A DNA stretch of 64,000 bases from Corallococcus sp. NCRR (GTDB lineage: Bacteria; Myxococcota; Myxococcia; Myxococcales; Myxococcaceae): contig NZ_CP114039.1 of the NCBI RefSeq assembly GCF_026965535.1, positions 8,973,461 through 9,037,460 on the forward strand, in the 5' to 3' direction. The translations under genes and the position numbers were made by a program. The notes under the pieces were generated by a model. It saw only the letters and a list, made by a program, of their open reading frames with translations. It had not been told where the DNA came from and did not search any database. Each line of letters begins with the position of its first letter. The first letter of the stretch is position 1. Below are positions 1 through 9,706 of the stretch, one piece after another.

Positions 1-1299
1 CTGCTCAACGCGGTGTGCAGCTACCTGCCCAACCCCAAGGAAGCGACCAACGAGGCGCTCGACCAGAAGAACAACGAGGCCAAGGTCATCCTGGAGTCGG
101 ACCCGGCCAAGCCCTTCGTCGGTCTGGCGTTCAAGCTGGAAGACGGCCGCTACGGCCAGCTCACCTACATGCGCATCTACCAGGGCAAGGTGAGCAAGGG
201 TGACTTCATCATCAACCAGGTGAACCAGAAGAAGGTCAAGGTTCCGCGCATCGTCCGCATGCACGCGTCGGAAATGCACGACGTGAACGAGGCCACGGCC
301 GGCGACATCGTCGCGCTGTTCGGCATCGAGTGCGCCTCCGGCGACACGTTCACCGACGGCACCGTGCAGTACACGATGACGTCCATGTTCGTGCCGGACG
401 CGGTCATCTCCCTGGCGGTGACGCCGAAGAACCGCGACACGCTGGCGAACTTCTCCAAGGCGCTCAACCGCTTCCACAAGGAAGACCCCACCTTCCGCGT
501 GCGCCGTGACGAAGAGTCCGCGCAGACCATCATCAGCGGCATGGGCGAGCTCCACCTGGAGATCTACATCGAGCGCATGAAGCGCGAGTACAACTGCGAG
601 GTGGTCGCCGGTAAGCCCCAGGTGGCGTACCGCGAGACCATCTCCCAGAAGGGCGAGTTCGCGTACACGCACAAGAAGCAGACCGGTGGTTCGGGTCAGT
701 TCGCGCGCGTGTGCGGCTACGTGGAGCCCCTGCCCTCGGACGCCGTGCAGCAGTACGAGTTCGTGGACGACATCGTCGGTGGCTCCATCCCGCGCGAGTT
801 CATCCCCGCGTGCGACAAGGGCTTCCAGGAGGCCGTGAAGAAGGGCAGCCTCATCGGCTTCCCCGTGGTGGGCCTGCGCGTGGTCATCAACGACGGCGCC
901 TTCCACGCGGTCGACTCGTCCGAAATGGCGTTCAAGACGGCCGCCATCATGGGCTTCCGCGAGGGCTACGCCGCCGCCAAGCCGGTCATCCTCGAGCCGA
1001 TCATGAAGGTCGAAGTCACGGCTCCGGAAGACTTCCAGGGTTCCGTCGTGGGCCAGCTGAACCAGCGCCGCGGCACCATCCTGGAGACGGGCACCGCGGA
1101 AGGCTACGTCACGGCCGTGGCGGAAGTGCCGCTGAACACGATGTTCGGCTACTCCACCGACCTGCGCTCCGCCACCCAGGGCAAGGGCGAGTTCACGATG
1201 GAGTTCTCCAAGTACATGCCGGTCCCCCGCAACGAGGCGGAGGCCCTGATGACGCAGTACAAGGAGAAGCAGGCCGCGGAGCAGGCTGCCCGCAAGTAG
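1..1299 (+). CDS. fusA: elongation factor G, C-terminal part (5' end outside window)
   Basis: The open frame enters from the left edge, so the GTPase domain is missing and 432 residues are visible. They cover domain II (GDIVALFG at about residue 101), domain III (GMGELHLEI at about 180), domain IV ([11 protein letters not shown] at about 223) and domain V, ending in a short charged tail. EF-G drives tRNA-mRNA translocation on the ribosome in the cytoplasm. The stretch around [10 protein letters not shown] and YRETI resembles the mitochondrial-like EF-G subtype of deltaproteobacteria more than E. coli FusA; that subtype call is from memory of the family. A good hairpin terminator follows the stop codon, so this is probably the end of a transcription unit. 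Confidence 0.95.
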   Translation: MLNAVCSYLPNPKEATNEALDQKNNEAKVILESDPAKPFVGLAFKLEDGRYGQLTYMRIYQGKVSKGDFIINQVNQKKVKVPRIVRMHASEMHDVNEATAGDIVALFGIECASGDTFTDGTVQYTMTSMFVPDAVISLAVTPKNRDTLANFSKALNRFHKEDPTFRVRRDEESAQTIISGMGELHLEIYIERMKREYNCEVVAGKPQVAYRETISQKGEFAYTHKKQTGGSGQFARVCGYVEPLPSDAVQQYEFVDDIVGGSIPREFIPACDKGFQEAVKKGSLIGFPVVGLRVVINDGAFHAVDSSEMAFKTAAIMGFREGYAAAKPVILEPIMKVEVTAPEDFQGSVVGQLNQRRGTILETGTAEGYVTAVAEVPLNTMFGYSTDLRSATQGKGEFTMEFSKYMPVPRNEAEALMTQYKEKQAAEQAARK

Positions 1300-1329
1300 T
1301 CCGGGTGCCCACGCCGCACTGGCTGTAGG

Positions 1330-1375
1330 AAGGGCGCTCCCCGCTTCAAGTGGGGGGCGCCCTTTCGCTTTTCCC
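1330..1375 (+). terminator. rho-independent terminator after fusA
   Basis: A 13-bp inverted repeat (arms 1330-1342 and 1351-1363, one G-U pair) is followed by a run rich in T at 1362-1372. It lies 30 bp after the fusA stop and before the GTG of the next gene, so it separates the two transcripts. Confidence 0.75.
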
Positions 1376-1402
1376 CTCCCCCTTTTCGAAAGGTTCCTTT
1401 CC

Positions 1403-3343
1403 GTGACGCTGCTTCGCGCCGCCAACGTCCAGCTCGCCTTCGGCAGCCGCACCGTCTTCGAGGGCCTCACCTTCACCATCGAGGAGGGCGAGCGCGTGGG
1501 CCTCGTGGGCGTCAACGGCTCCGGCAAGTCGTCCCTGATGAAGATATTGGCCGGCGCGGCGAAACCGGACCTGGGCGAGCTGCAGCTGCGCCGGGGCGCG
1601 CGCGTCACCTACCTGCCCCAGGAGCCGGAGTTCCCCGAAGGCGCCACCGTGCAAAGCGAGCTCGCCGTGTCCCAGGCGCCGCTGAAGGAGGCGCTGGACG
1701 CTCACGCGGAGCTGTCCCGGAAGCTGGAGGCGGACCCCGCGCACGCGACCCCGAAGATGCTGGAGCAGCTGTCCGCGCTGAGCGACCGCATTGAGCAGGC
1801 GGGCGGCTGGGACACGGAGCACCACGCGAAGACGCTGCTGGACCGCCTGGGCGTGAAGGACTGGGACCGTCCGGTGGCGCAGCTGTCCGGAGGCCTGCGC
1901 AAGCGCGTGGCCATTGCCCGGGCGCTGCTCACGCGCCCGGACCTGCTGCTTTTGGACGAGCCCACCAACCACCTGGACGCGGACACCGTGGACTGGCTGG
2001 AGGACGAGCTGGACAAGCTGCCCGGGGCGCTCCTGCTCGTCACGCACGACCGCTACTTCCTGGACGACCTGGTGGACCGCATCGTGGAGATCCAGCCCGG
2101 CGGCGGCCTCGTCTCCTACCCCGGCAACTACGCGGCCTACGTGGAGCAGAAGCTCGTGGCCCAGGAGAACGCGGAGACGGCGGAGCACAAGCGCGGCCGC
2201 TGGATTGCCCAGGAGGTGGCCTGGCTGCGCAAGGGCCCGGAGGCGCGGCGCACCAAGAGCAAGGCCCGCATCGAGCGGGCGCAGAAGCTGCTGGCGGAGA
2301 AGGGCTTCCAGCGCCCCAAGGTGGCGGACTTGAAGGTGGTGGCCGCGCCCCGGCTGGGCCACACCGTCATCGAGGCCGAAGGGCTGAAGAAGTCCTTCGG
2401 TGACCGCAAGGTGCTGGACGGCGTGGACTTCCGGCTCCAGCGCGGCGAGCGCGTGGGCTTCCTGGGCCCCAACGGCGTGGGCAAGACGACCTTCCTGCGC
2501 GTGCTGCTGGGCGAAATCCCGGCGGACAGCGGCAAGCTCGTCATCGGGAAGAACACGAAGGTCGCCTACTACGATCAGCAGCGCGCCCAGCTGGACCCGG
2601 AGCAGACGGTGTACGACGCGGCCTCCAACGGCGAGGACCACGTGGAGCTGGCGGACCGGAAGGTGGCCCTGCGCGACTACCTGGAGGACCTGCTCTTCCC
2701 GGTGCCCATGCAGCGCATGAAGGTGGGCGCGCTGTCCGGCGGCGAGCGCAACCGGCTGCTGCTGGCGCGGCTCTTCTTGGAAGGCGCCAACGTGCTGGTG
2801 CTGGACGAGCCCACCAACGACCTGGACATCGTCACCCTCAACATCCTGGAGCGGCTGCTCCTGGACTTCGCGGGCAGCACCCTGCTGGTGACGCACGACC
2901 GGTACTTCCTCGACAAGGTGGCCACCGCCATCCTCTCCTTCGACGGAGAGGGCAAGGTCACCCGCTACGAGGGCAACTACGACATGTACAAGCGGCTGCG
3001 CGAGCAGTCGCAGGCCGCCGCGCTCAAGGCCGCCGCCGCGCAGAAGAAGGACGAGCAGAAGAAGGACGAGCCCCGCGAGGAGCCCGCCCAGAAGCCCGCG
3101 CAGAAGAAGCCCGGGAAGCTCTCCTACAAGGACCAGCGCGAGCTGGACGGCATGGAGGCCACCATCGAGGCCGCGGAGAAGCGCAAGGCGGAGCTGGAGG
3201 CGAAGCTGGCCGACCCCACCGTCTACAGCCAGGGCTCCAAGGTCGCGGAAGTCAACCAGGCCCTGGAGGCCACCACCGCCGAAGTGGACCGGCTCTATAC
3301 GCGATGGCAGGAATTGCAGGACCTGGCGGCGGGAACTGCCTGA
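1403..3343 (+). CDS. uup: ABC-F family ATPase, Uup type
   Basis: This soluble protein of 646 residues has two ATP-binding cassettes and no membrane segments. Cassette 1 shows Walker A GVNGSGKSS (about 36), signature LSGG and Walker B LLLLDEPTNHLD; cassette 2 shows GPNGVGKTT (about 357), LSGGERNR and VLVLDEPTNDLD. A Lys/Glu/Pro-rich linker (about 545-575) leads to a C-terminal coiled coil with a DPTVY motif, which is typical of the Uup branch. ABC-F proteins act on the ribosome or, for Uup, are also linked to DNA-structure binding and transposon excision. The GTG start at 1403 gives the usual family N-terminus. It sits alone after the fusA terminator. Confidence 0.88.
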   Translation: MTLLRAANVQLAFGSRTVFEGLTFTIEEGERVGLVGVNGSGKSSLMKILAGAAKPDLGELQLRRGARVTYLPQEPEFPEGATVQSELAVSQAPLKEALDAHAELSRKLEADPAHATPKMLEQLSALSDRIEQAGGWDTEHHAKTLLDRLGVKDWDRPVAQLSGGLRKRVAIARALLTRPDLLLLDEPTNHLDADTVDWLEDELDKLPGALLLVTHDRYFLDDLVDRIVEIQPGGGLVSYPGNYAAYVEQKLVAQENAETAEHKRGRWIAQEVAWLRKGPEARRTKSKARIERAQKLLAEKGFQRPKVADLKVVAAPRLGHTVIEAEGLKKSFGDRKVLDGVDFRLQRGERVGFLGPNGVGKTTFLRVLLGEIPADSGKLVIGKNTKVAYYDQQRAQLDPEQTVYDAASNGEDHVELADRKVALRDYLEDLLFPVPMQRMKVGALSGGERNRLLLARLFLEGANVLVLDEPTNDLDIVTLNILERLLLDFAGSTLLVTHDRYFLDKVATAILSFDGEGKVTRYEGNYDMYKRLREQSQAAALKAAAAQKKDEQKKDEPREEPAQKPAQKKPGKLSYKDQRELDGMEATIEAAEKRKAELEAKLADPTVYSQGSKVAEVNQALEATTAEVDRLYTRWQELQDLAAGTA

Positions 3344-3452
3344 CGCGGCGATATTTGCGCGGGGCAACCATCAATCGGTGGCACCCGTGCATGATTTTCG
3401 CGGCGAGGGACTCTGGCTAGAGTCCGCGTCCCTCCGCCTCGGGAGTCGTCAC

Positions 3453-4367
3453 GTGTTTCGTCCGGCCTCGGTCCTCGCCGCTGCCCTGCTGTCCGTCCCC
3501 TTCTCCGCCCACGCCCTGGAAAGCGGCCCCAAGAGTCCGCTGCCCATGTTCGACCTGCAACGCCTGCGCCTGGACCCGGCGGCGCTGGGGTCGCTGGTGG
3601 TGGGGACGGGCCGGACGCTGGAGTCGGGGCAACTGCGCGTGGCGTTGAACTACCACTACGAGCAGCTGCCCATGCACTTCCAGACGCGCTGGGAGCCCGG
3701 CGAGGGCACGGGCCTGGTCGAGAACAAGATGACCGCCCATTTGACGGTGGGCCTCGGCATCCTGTCCTGGCTGGAGGTGGGCGGTGAGCTGCCCTTCGTC
3801 CTGACGCAGGGGGGGAAGCCCACGCTGGAGTACTACGGGCCGAACACCGGGGGCATCGCCACGCCCTGGCTGACGGCCCGGGCGGCGCTGCTGCGCCAGT
3901 CGAAGGGCGCCCCCATCAACCTGTCGGTGGGGCTCACCGCGGGGCTGCCGGTGGGCAGCCGCGAGGCGCAGGCGCACGAGGACTACGCGTGGCAGCCGCG
4001 TCTGCAATTGGGCTACGTGGGCGAGGGCTTCCAGGTGGGCGGCGAGGCCGGCGTCTTCCTGCGCAAGCGCCAGGACCTGGGCCCGGTGTCCTACGACCCG
4101 AAAGACATCGTGGGCAATGAGCTGCGATTGGGCGCCACGGTGACGTCGCTGCACGGCGAGACGACGCGCGGCGAGGTGAGCGTGATTACCGGCATCCCGC
4201 TGAACGGGGGCCGGGTGGGGGCGGAGCTGCTCATCGCCATCCGCCGCCACGCCCTGTCCACCCTGGACCTGTACGTGATGGGCGGCCCGGGCGTGGGCGC
4301 GGGGTTCGACACGCCCACCTTCCGCTTCGTCGCGGGCGTGTCCTGGGCCACCAGCAAGGTGGACTGA
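3453..4367 (+). CDS. outer-membrane beta-barrel protein
   Basis: I place the start at GTG 3453, preceded by GGGAG, because it gives a clean signal peptide (hydrophobic core ASVLAAALLSVPFSAHA) and 304 residues in all. The mature part has alternating hydrophobic/polar strands with many Gly and aromatic residues, as in a porin-like barrel (for example NKMTAHLTVGLGILSWLEVGG). This resembles the barrel that myxobacterial OmpA-family proteins carry before their OmpA domain, but no OmpA peptidoglycan-binding domain follows. It is likely outer-membrane located. Substrate and role cannot be told. The stop is 8 bp from the convergent OPT gene. Confidence 0.7.
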   Translation: MFRPASVLAAALLSVPFSAHALESGPKSPLPMFDLQRLRLDPAALGSLVVGTGRTLESGQLRVALNYHYEQLPMHFQTRWEPGEGTGLVENKMTAHLTVGLGILSWLEVGGELPFVLTQGGKPTLEYYGPNTGGIATPWLTARAALLRQSKGAPINLSVGLTAGLPVGSREAQAHEDYAWQPRLQLGYVGEGFQVGGEAGVFLRKRQDLGPVSYDPKDIVGNELRLGATVTSLHGETTRGEVSVITGIPLNGGRVGAELLIAIRRHALSTLDLYVMGGPGVGAGFDTPTFRFVAGVSWATSKVD

Positions 4368-4375
4368 GCCGTCCC

Positions 4376-6271
4376 CTACTTGGGCATGAAGCCGAAGGCC
4401 TTCACCATCGCGATGGCGATGCCCAGCAGGCTTTCGCCCGCGATGAAGCCGGAGCTGACGGGCAGCACCGCGTCCTCCGCGAGCTTCGGCTTCACTCGCC
4501 GGATGAACGCCGCCAGCGCCGCGCCCACGAAGAGGCTGATGGAGCTGGAGCCGGGGATGACGATGGCCAGCCCCAGGCCGGACGCGGTGGGGATGAAGGC
4601 CTTCACCTTCGGATGGGCCCAGCGCTCCAGCAGCACCAGCGTGATGCCCAGGAGCGCGCCGCACAGGGCGCCCATGCGCGCGGTGGGGTGCAGCGCGGAC
4701 ACGCCCGAGGCGAGCATCTTCGACACGCCGGCCCAGACCATGGACGCGGGCGCGGGGAACTGCTCCGTGCCCAGCACGTCCGCGGTGGGCACCAGCAGCT
4801 TGAAGATGGGCACCACCACCAGGGCGCCCGCGACCACGCCGAACAGCTGCGCGAAGAACTGCTGACGCGGAGACGCGCCCAACAGCCACCCGGACTTGAG
4901 GTCCGTGAGCAGGTCCGCCGAGTGCAGCCCCACGCCGCCCGTGGCGTTGGCGCTCATCACGTTGGCGGGGATGTTGCCCGGCGCCAGGCCTCCGAAGATG
5001 AGCTGGGTGACGGGGCCCAGCGCCTTGGTGGGCGTGGTGTCCGTCTCCCCCGTCACGCGCGACGCGATGACGCCCATGACCACCGCCAGCGGGAGCGCGA
5101 GGACGCCCGCCCACCAGGGAATCTGGAACAGGTAGGCCATGAGGAAGACGGCCACCGGCCCCAGGAGCGCGAAGCCCAGGGGGAACCACGCCGGGGGGCA
5201 CTCGATGTCCGCCAGCGGATCCTCGCGAGCGCCCTCCTTGGGCTTCATCCCCACCAGCCCGCCCAGCGCGGAGAACGAGCGCACCACGCTCTTCCACTGG
5301 AAGGCAAAGGACAGCAGGCCGGACGACACCAGCACCGCGGAGCCCGTCCACAGGGACCAGCTGTTGATGGCCTTGTACGTCACCTCCGGGATGACGCCCT
5401 GGGAGACCATGGCCGGCGCGAGGAAGCCGTAGTTGAGGATGGCGCCCAGCAACATGGACCAGCCGGTGCGGAAGTTCACCAGCGCGCCCGCGCCGATGAG
5501 CAGCAGGCTGAAGTCGAAGGACAGGGACCACTTGCCCGCTTCACGGCCCAGGATGCTGAACGGCAGGCTCACCTTCTCCGGCAGGTTCTTCAGCCAGGTG
5601 AAGCGCGCGTCGCGCACCAGCACCAGCAACGCGCCCACCAGTCCCGCCAGGCCCAGCAGGCGCGACTTGCGGCGGGCCACATCGCCGTGGCCGTGCAGCG
5701 CGCGGATGGTCTCCGCCGTGGCCGTGCCCGTGGGGAACGGGAGCGCTTCGATGTTGATGAGCTGGCGCTTGATGGGGATGGCGGCGAAGACGCCCAGCGC
5801 GGAGATGACGGCGAACCACACCATCAGCCAGCCGGAGGACGGCAGCGTGCCGGTGAGCATCAGGAGCGCGGGCACCGCGGCCATGTTGCCGCCGCCCGTC
5901 ATGTAGCCCGCGGCGGACGCCACGGAGCCCATGGCGTTGTTCTCCAGGTCGGTGAACTCGTTGCGCAAGAGCTTCAGCGAGCGCAGCGTGCCGAACACCG
6001 CGAAGGCCAGGATGCACGCGGTGATGGTGACGCCCAGGCTCCAGCCCGTCTTGAGGATGACGTAGAGGTTGGACAGGCACATCACCGCGCCAATGAGCAT
6101 GCCCGCGATGACGGCGCGCACGGTGAGCTGCCGCGCGCCGCCCTGGTAGACGTGCTCCCGCCAGTACAGCTCCGGATCCATGGCCGCGGAGGCACCGGGC
6201 CGGTCGGGGACGGCGCCGGGGTCGGGCGCGGGGACGCGGAGCTGGCTGGGGTTCGGGACGGGAGGAACCAT
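4376..6271 (-). CDS. OPT family oligopeptide transporter
   Basis: This is a polytopic inner-membrane protein of about 631 residues with some 14-16 hydrophobic helices. Features of the OPT family include an early Asn/Gly-rich segment (NNAMGSVASAAGYMTGGGNMA), a following PFPTGTATAETI-like motif and a C-terminal GFIAGESLLGIAIA motif. Bacterial OPT members import oligopeptides or metal-chelate complexes by secondary transport. I take ATG 6271 as the start; an in-frame ATG at 6307 would add 12 residues of weak character. A second OPT gene lies at 55350-57197 and shares the GGGLIAGES-type C-terminus, so the strain has at least two diverged copies. Confidence 0.88.
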   Translation of the reverse strand: MVPPVPNPSQLRVPAPDPGAVPDRPGASAAMDPELYWREHVYQGGARQLTVRAVIAGMLIGAVMCLSNLYVILKTGWSLGVTITACILAFAVFGTLRSLKLLRNEFTDLENNAMGSVASAAGYMTGGGNMAAVPALLMLTGTLPSSGWLMVWFAVISALGVFAAIPIKRQLINIEALPFPTGTATAETIRALHGHGDVARRKSRLLGLAGLVGALLVLVRDARFTWLKNLPEKVSLPFSILGREAGKWSLSFDFSLLLIGAGALVNFRTGWSMLLGAILNYGFLAPAMVSQGVIPEVTYKAINSWSLWTGSAVLVSSGLLSFAFQWKSVVRSFSALGGLVGMKPKEGAREDPLADIECPPAWFPLGFALLGPVAVFLMAYLFQIPWWAGVLALPLAVVMGVIASRVTGETDTTPTKALGPVTQLIFGGLAPGNIPANVMSANATGGVGLHSADLLTDLKSGWLLGASPRQQFFAQLFGVVAGALVVVPIFKLLVPTADVLGTEQFPAPASMVWAGVSKMLASGVSALHPTARMGALCGALLGITLVLLERWAHPKVKAFIPTASGLGLAIVIPGSSSISLFVGAALAAFIRRVKPKLAEDAVLPVSSGFIAGESLLGIAIAMVKAFGFMPK

Positions 6272-6340
6272 GGGGGGCGCAAGATAGTGCACGCCCCCCG
6301 GGGTCACGAAACGCTCCGTGCCCCACGGATGGAAAAGGCA

Positions 6341-6823
6341 CTACCCGTGCGCGCCGCCCGGCCCGTGGACGTGGCCGTGCGCCAGCTCTTCCTGCGTCGC
6401 GTCACGCACTTCGCGCACGGTGACGTCGAAGTGGAGCGTCTTGCCCGCGAGCGGGTGGTTCAGGTCCACCACGACGTGGTCCGGGTTCACGGCGATGATG
6501 CGCAGGGGAACGTCGCCGTCCTCCGTCTGGGCCATCAGCGTGCCGCCCACCTGCGGCAGGTACGTGGTGGGCAGCATGGTGCGGGGGACGTTGCGAACGC
6601 CCTCCGGCTTGTGGATGCCGTAGCCCTGCTCCGGAGTGATCACCACCTGCTTGCTGTCCCCCACGCCCAGGCCGTCCAGCGCGCTCTCCAGGCCGGGGAC
6701 GATCTGCTTGTGCCCGTGCAGATAGGCGAGCGGCTGGTTCGGGGCGCTCTGGTCGATGATCTGCCCATCACCCAGGTGGAGGCGGTAGTCGAGCGCGACG
6801 ACGCGACCGTTCGAGACTTTCAT
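6341..6823 (-). CDS. FKBP-type peptidyl-prolyl isomerase, SlyD-like
   Basis: The 160-residue protein starts at ATG 6823 behind a clear AAGGAG. It opens with V-x-x-x-Y-x-L-x-L-x-D-G-x-I-I-D, has the FKBP core motif GLESALDGLGVGD, then an IF-like insert and the SlyD-type DLNHPLAGKTLHFDVTV segment. The C-terminus is His/Gly-rich (HGHVHGPGGAHG), which in SlyD proteins binds metals such as nickel. It catalyses prolyl cis/trans isomerisation and acts as a cytoplasmic folding chaperone. The longer upstream frame is unsupported because the ribosome site marks the shorter start. Confidence 0.9.
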   Translation of the reverse strand: MKVSNGRVVALDYRLHLGDGQIIDQSAPNQPLAYLHGHKQIVPGLESALDGLGVGDSKQVVITPEQGYGIHKPEGVRNVPRTMLPTTYLPQVGGTLMAQTEDGDVPLRIIAVNPDHVVVDLNHPLAGKTLHFDVTVREVRDATQEELAHGHVHGPGGAHG

Positions 6824-6897
6824 GCGGCTCAAGCTCCTTGGCTTCGTGGGACGGCGGATGGGACTTCGGTCAAAGTTGGAAACGGGGTGACGCCACG

Positions 6898-8178
6898 TCA
6901 GGCGGCGGAGGACGACTCCGCCGCCTCCTCGCCGACCGGCCGGTCGGGGGGCTCGCCGCGCGACACGTACACCGCGGCGGCCAGGTCTCCGGTGACGTTG
7001 AGCACGGTGCGGCACATGTCCAGGAAGCGGTCCACGCCGAGGATGAGGCCCAGGCCCTCCACGGGGATGTGGAACATGCCGAGGATCATCGCGATGACGG
7101 GGATGGAGCCCGCCGGCACGCCCGCGGTGCCAATGCCCGCCAGCACGCAGATGAACATGATGGTCGCCTGCTGCGTGAGCCCCAGCGGGACGCCATACAC
7201 CTGCGCGAGGAAGAGGACGGTGACGCCCTCGAAGAGCGCGGTGCCGTTCTGGTTCATCGCGGAGCCGGCGGTGAGCACGAAGCGCGACACGTTGCGCGGC
7301 AGCTTGAGGTTTTCTTCCGCCACCTTGAGGGCGGTGGGCAGCGTGGCGCTGGAGGAGGACGTGGAGAACGCGGTGACGATGGCCAGCCGGCAGGAGCGGA
7401 AGAACTCCACCGGGTTGAGGCCGCCCAGGAAGCGCACGGACAGCGAGTACATGACGAACATGTGGATGCCCAACGCCAGCAGCACCACGCCCACGTACGA
7501 CGCCAGCTGTCCCAGGATGTGGAAGCCCAGGCGCGCCGTCATGGAGAACAGCAGCGCGCCCACGCCCACGGGGGCCAGTTTGAGCACCCCGTCGATGAGC
7601 TTCATCATCACGTCGTAGAGGCCCTGGACGACGTCCTTGAGCCGCTGCGCGGGCTCCCCCGGCGTGAGCGCCAGGCCCAGGCCGAAGATGAGCGAGAAGA
7701 CGATGAGGCCAATCATGTCCCCGTCCGCCGCGGCCTTCAGCGGGTTGGTGGGCACCATGGACATGAAGAGCGCGCCCGCGGAGGTGTCCCCGGGGGGCGG
7801 CGCGGCCTTGATGGTCGTGCCCGTGCGGGCCAGGGCGCGGGCCTCGTCGCTCAGGCCGTCGCCGGGCCTGAGCGTGTTGACGAGGAGCAGGCCGATGACC
7901 ACGGAGATGACGGAGAAGACGACGGTGTAGCCCAGCGTGCGGGCGCCCAGGCGGCCCACCTGCTTCAGGTCCAGCTCCGCCACGCCCACCACGAGCGCGG
8001 AGAACAGGAGCGGCACGACGAGCATCAGGAGCAGGCGGATGAAGATCTGCCCCAGGGGGTTGGTGACGTGCTCGACGCTCCAGGTGAGCCAGTCCGCGCT
8101 CCCGAACACGGCGTTGCAGACGAGCCCGGCCGCCGCGCCGACAGAAATCCCGAGGAGCATCTTCTGATGGGGCTTCAT
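6898..8178 (-). CDS. dicarboxylate/amino acid:cation symporter (DAACS family)
   Basis: This 426-residue inner-membrane protein carries the diagnostic DAACS signatures: a serine-rich re-entrant loop STSSSSATLP (about 269) and MNQNGTALFEG (about 308) in the second half, with eight or so membrane helices around them. Relatives (GltP, DctA) import glutamate, aspartate or C4-dicarboxylates with protons or sodium. The start MKPHQKMLLG is the family-typical N-terminus. The C-terminal 20 residues are acidic and variable. The exact substrate is not deducible. Confidence 0.9.
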   Translation of the reverse strand: MKPHQKMLLGISVGAAAGLVCNAVFGSADWLTWSVEHVTNPLGQIFIRLLLMLVVPLLFSALVVGVAELDLKQVGRLGARTLGYTVVFSVISVVIGLLLVNTLRPGDGLSDEARALARTGTTIKAAPPPGDTSAGALFMSMVPTNPLKAAADGDMIGLIVFSLIFGLGLALTPGEPAQRLKDVVQGLYDVMMKLIDGVLKLAPVGVGALLFSMTARLGFHILGQLASYVGVVLLALGIHMFVMYSLSVRFLGGLNPVEFFRSCRLAIVTAFSTSSSSATLPTALKVAEENLKLPRNVSRFVLTAGSAMNQNGTALFEGVTVLFLAQVYGVPLGLTQQATIMFICVLAGIGTAGVPAGSIPVIAMILGMFHIPVEGLGLILGVDRFLDMCRTVLNVTGDLAAAVYVSRGEPPDRPVGEEAAESSSAA

Positions 8179-8249
8179 GAGGGGGCGAAGCCTACCGGTG
8201 AAAGGGGGTGGCGCCCACCTCGCGTTCAGGAGAAAGCTTCCGCCCCATC

Positions 8250-8888
8250 GTGGAACCCCTCGTCCAGCTCACCGAGCCCGCCCTGCCCCCGCCCCTCTTC
8301 CAGCGGCTGTCCCGCCGCGTGGGGGACCTGAAGGGGGAGCGCCTGCGTCACACGTACCAGACGACGTTCTGGTACGCCTTCGGGCCTCCGGAGAACGTGG
8401 TGGAGGAGGTCATCCACACGCTGCGGCCCCGGGTGACGAAGGGCTGGAAGATTTCTGGTGTGGAGTGGTGGCTGTCGCGGATGCGGGCCACGGACGTGCG
8501 GGTGGACTTCCACCAGGACCGGGACGAGCGGCTGGCGTTGGCCACGGGCAAGCTGGTGCACCCGGTGCGCTCGTCGGTGTTGTTCCTCAACCGGGTGCGG
8601 GGCGGCGCGCTGGCGGTGACGCGGGAGCTGCCGTGTGACGACAACCCGTCGCTCGCGCCGGAGCGGTTGGAGGACCTGACGCTGGTGGCGCCGCGCCCCA
8701 ACCGGCTGGTGGTGTTCGACGGGACGCTGACGCACGGGGTGCTGGACGCGAACAACCAGGTCCCGGACGGCAAGCTGCAGGGGCCTTCACGCGAGCGGCG
8801 CACGCTGGTGATGAACTGGTGGGGCCACCGTCCCACGGACGTGCCCCGGTGGAGCGAAACGCGCTTCTACCGGGCGCTGGCCAGCTGA
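8250..8888 (+). CDS. putative 2OG-Fe(II) oxygenase-like protein
   Basis: About 212 residues. The iron-binding facial triad of 2-oxoglutarate oxygenases seems present: HQD (H-x-D) in VDFHQDRDE and a distal His in GTLTHGV, with an Arg-rich RRTLVMNWW strand that could bind 2-oxoglutarate. The start is uncertain: GTG 8250 has AGGAGA 14-16 bp upstream, while ATG 8208 would add 14 residues. The 3' end overlaps the convergent DNA methyltransferase gene by 22 bp. Substrate is unknown; the family includes prolyl hydroxylases and small-molecule oxygenases. The call rests on motif spacing only. Confidence 0.55.
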   Translation: MEPLVQLTEPALPPPLFQRLSRRVGDLKGERLRHTYQTTFWYAFGPPENVVEEVIHTLRPRVTKGWKISGVEWWLSRMRATDVRVDFHQDRDERLALATGKLVHPVRSSVLFLNRVRGGALAVTRELPCDDNPSLAPERLEDLTLVAPRPNRLVVFDGTLTHGVLDANNQVPDGKLQGPSRERRTLVMNWWGHRPTDVPRWSETRFYRALAS

Positions 8889-9640
8889 CGGGCGGTCTCG
8901 CGCAGGCGGTGGGTGACGCGCTCGGCCCACTCGGGTTCGACCTCCATGCAGGCGGGGCGGCGGCCCAGGCGCAGGGCGGCGGAGGGCATGGAGCCGCTGC
9001 CGGCGAAGGGGTCCAGCACCGTCTCGCCGGGGCGGCTCCAGGTGCGGACCAGGGGCTCCAGCACGGAGAAGGGCTTGTGGTGCGGGTGGCCGCCCCACTG
9101 CGTGGCCTCGGCGTCATCGTCGTAGCCGCCGACGACGGCCCACACGGTGGGGGCGTCTCCGGGGGCGAGCTGCGGCGCGGGCGTGCGGGCGATGACGAGG
9201 GCGACCTCGTAGACGCGCAGCAGCTGCTCGTTGGCGTTCTTGTCGGTGGTGCGCTTGCCCCAGACGTATTCGCCGCGCAGGTGGGTGTAGCCCAGGCCGT
9301 GGGCGGCGGTGAGGATGGGCTCCTTGCCCAGCAGGTTGGTCCAGATGATGAGGGGCGCGTCGGGGGTGAGGTGCGCGGTGGCGCGGGTGAGCCAGGCCTC
9401 GGAGAAGACGCGGTAGTCGCGCACGGACTCGAAGCGCACGATGGGGTTGCGGTCGATCTTCTTGTTCGCGCGGGGGTCGCGCAGGTCCCCGCCCTTGCGG
9501 CGCCGGGTGAGCAGGCAATAGGGCGGGTCCGTGTGGAGCAGCGAGGCGCGGGTGTCGCCGAGGGCGGCCCGGTAGCCCTCGGGCTCGCGCGCGTCGGCGC
9601 GGACGCAGCGCAGGGATTCGGGCGTGAGGTCGGAGGTCAT
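8867..9640 (-). CDS. DNA N6-adenine or N4-cytosine methyltransferase, class beta
   Basis: The 257-residue enzyme has the catalytic motif DPPY at 38-41 and the S-adenosylmethionine-binding motif DPFAGSGS at 210-217, with a KPFSVLEPLVR stretch just before it. Having the catalytic motif first and the SAM motif last is the class-beta order. It would methylate an exocyclic amino group in DNA. No restriction endonuclease gene lies beside it, so it may be a solitary methyltransferase that marks the chromosome. ATG 9640 is the first start giving only family sequence; the longer upstream frame runs antisense through the toxin gene and is not real. Confidence 0.85.
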   Translation of the reverse strand: MTSDLTPESLRCVRADAREPEGYRAALGDTRASLLHTDPPYCLLTRRRKGGDLRDPRANKKIDRNPIVRFESVRDYRVFSEAWLTRATAHLTPDAPLIIWTNLLGKEPILTAAHGLGYTHLRGEYVWGKRTTDKNANEQLLRVYEVALVIARTPAPQLAPGDAPTVWAVVGGYDDDAEATQWGGHPHHKPFSVLEPLVRTWSRPGETVLDPFAGSGSMPSAALRLGRRPACMEVEPEWAERVTHRLRETARQLASAR

Positions 9641-9706
9641 CGTGTGGAGCCGCACCCTACCCGGCATGGGGACGGGGGCGGCGGGATTCTGGCACGCTCG
9701 GCGGCC

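Noticed and set aside
1346-3367. 673-codon antisense frame over uup
   Set aside because: Artefact of high G+C; the plus-strand ABC-F gene has all family motifs.
4613-7618. 1001-codon plus-strand frame over OPT, SlyD-like and symporter genes
   Set aside because: Crosses three well-supported minus-strand genes and has low-complexity Arg/Gly/His composition.
9691-9706. TGGCACG before the toxin gene as sigma-54 promoter
   Set aside because: The -12 GC is not at the right distance and the start codon follows too closely.
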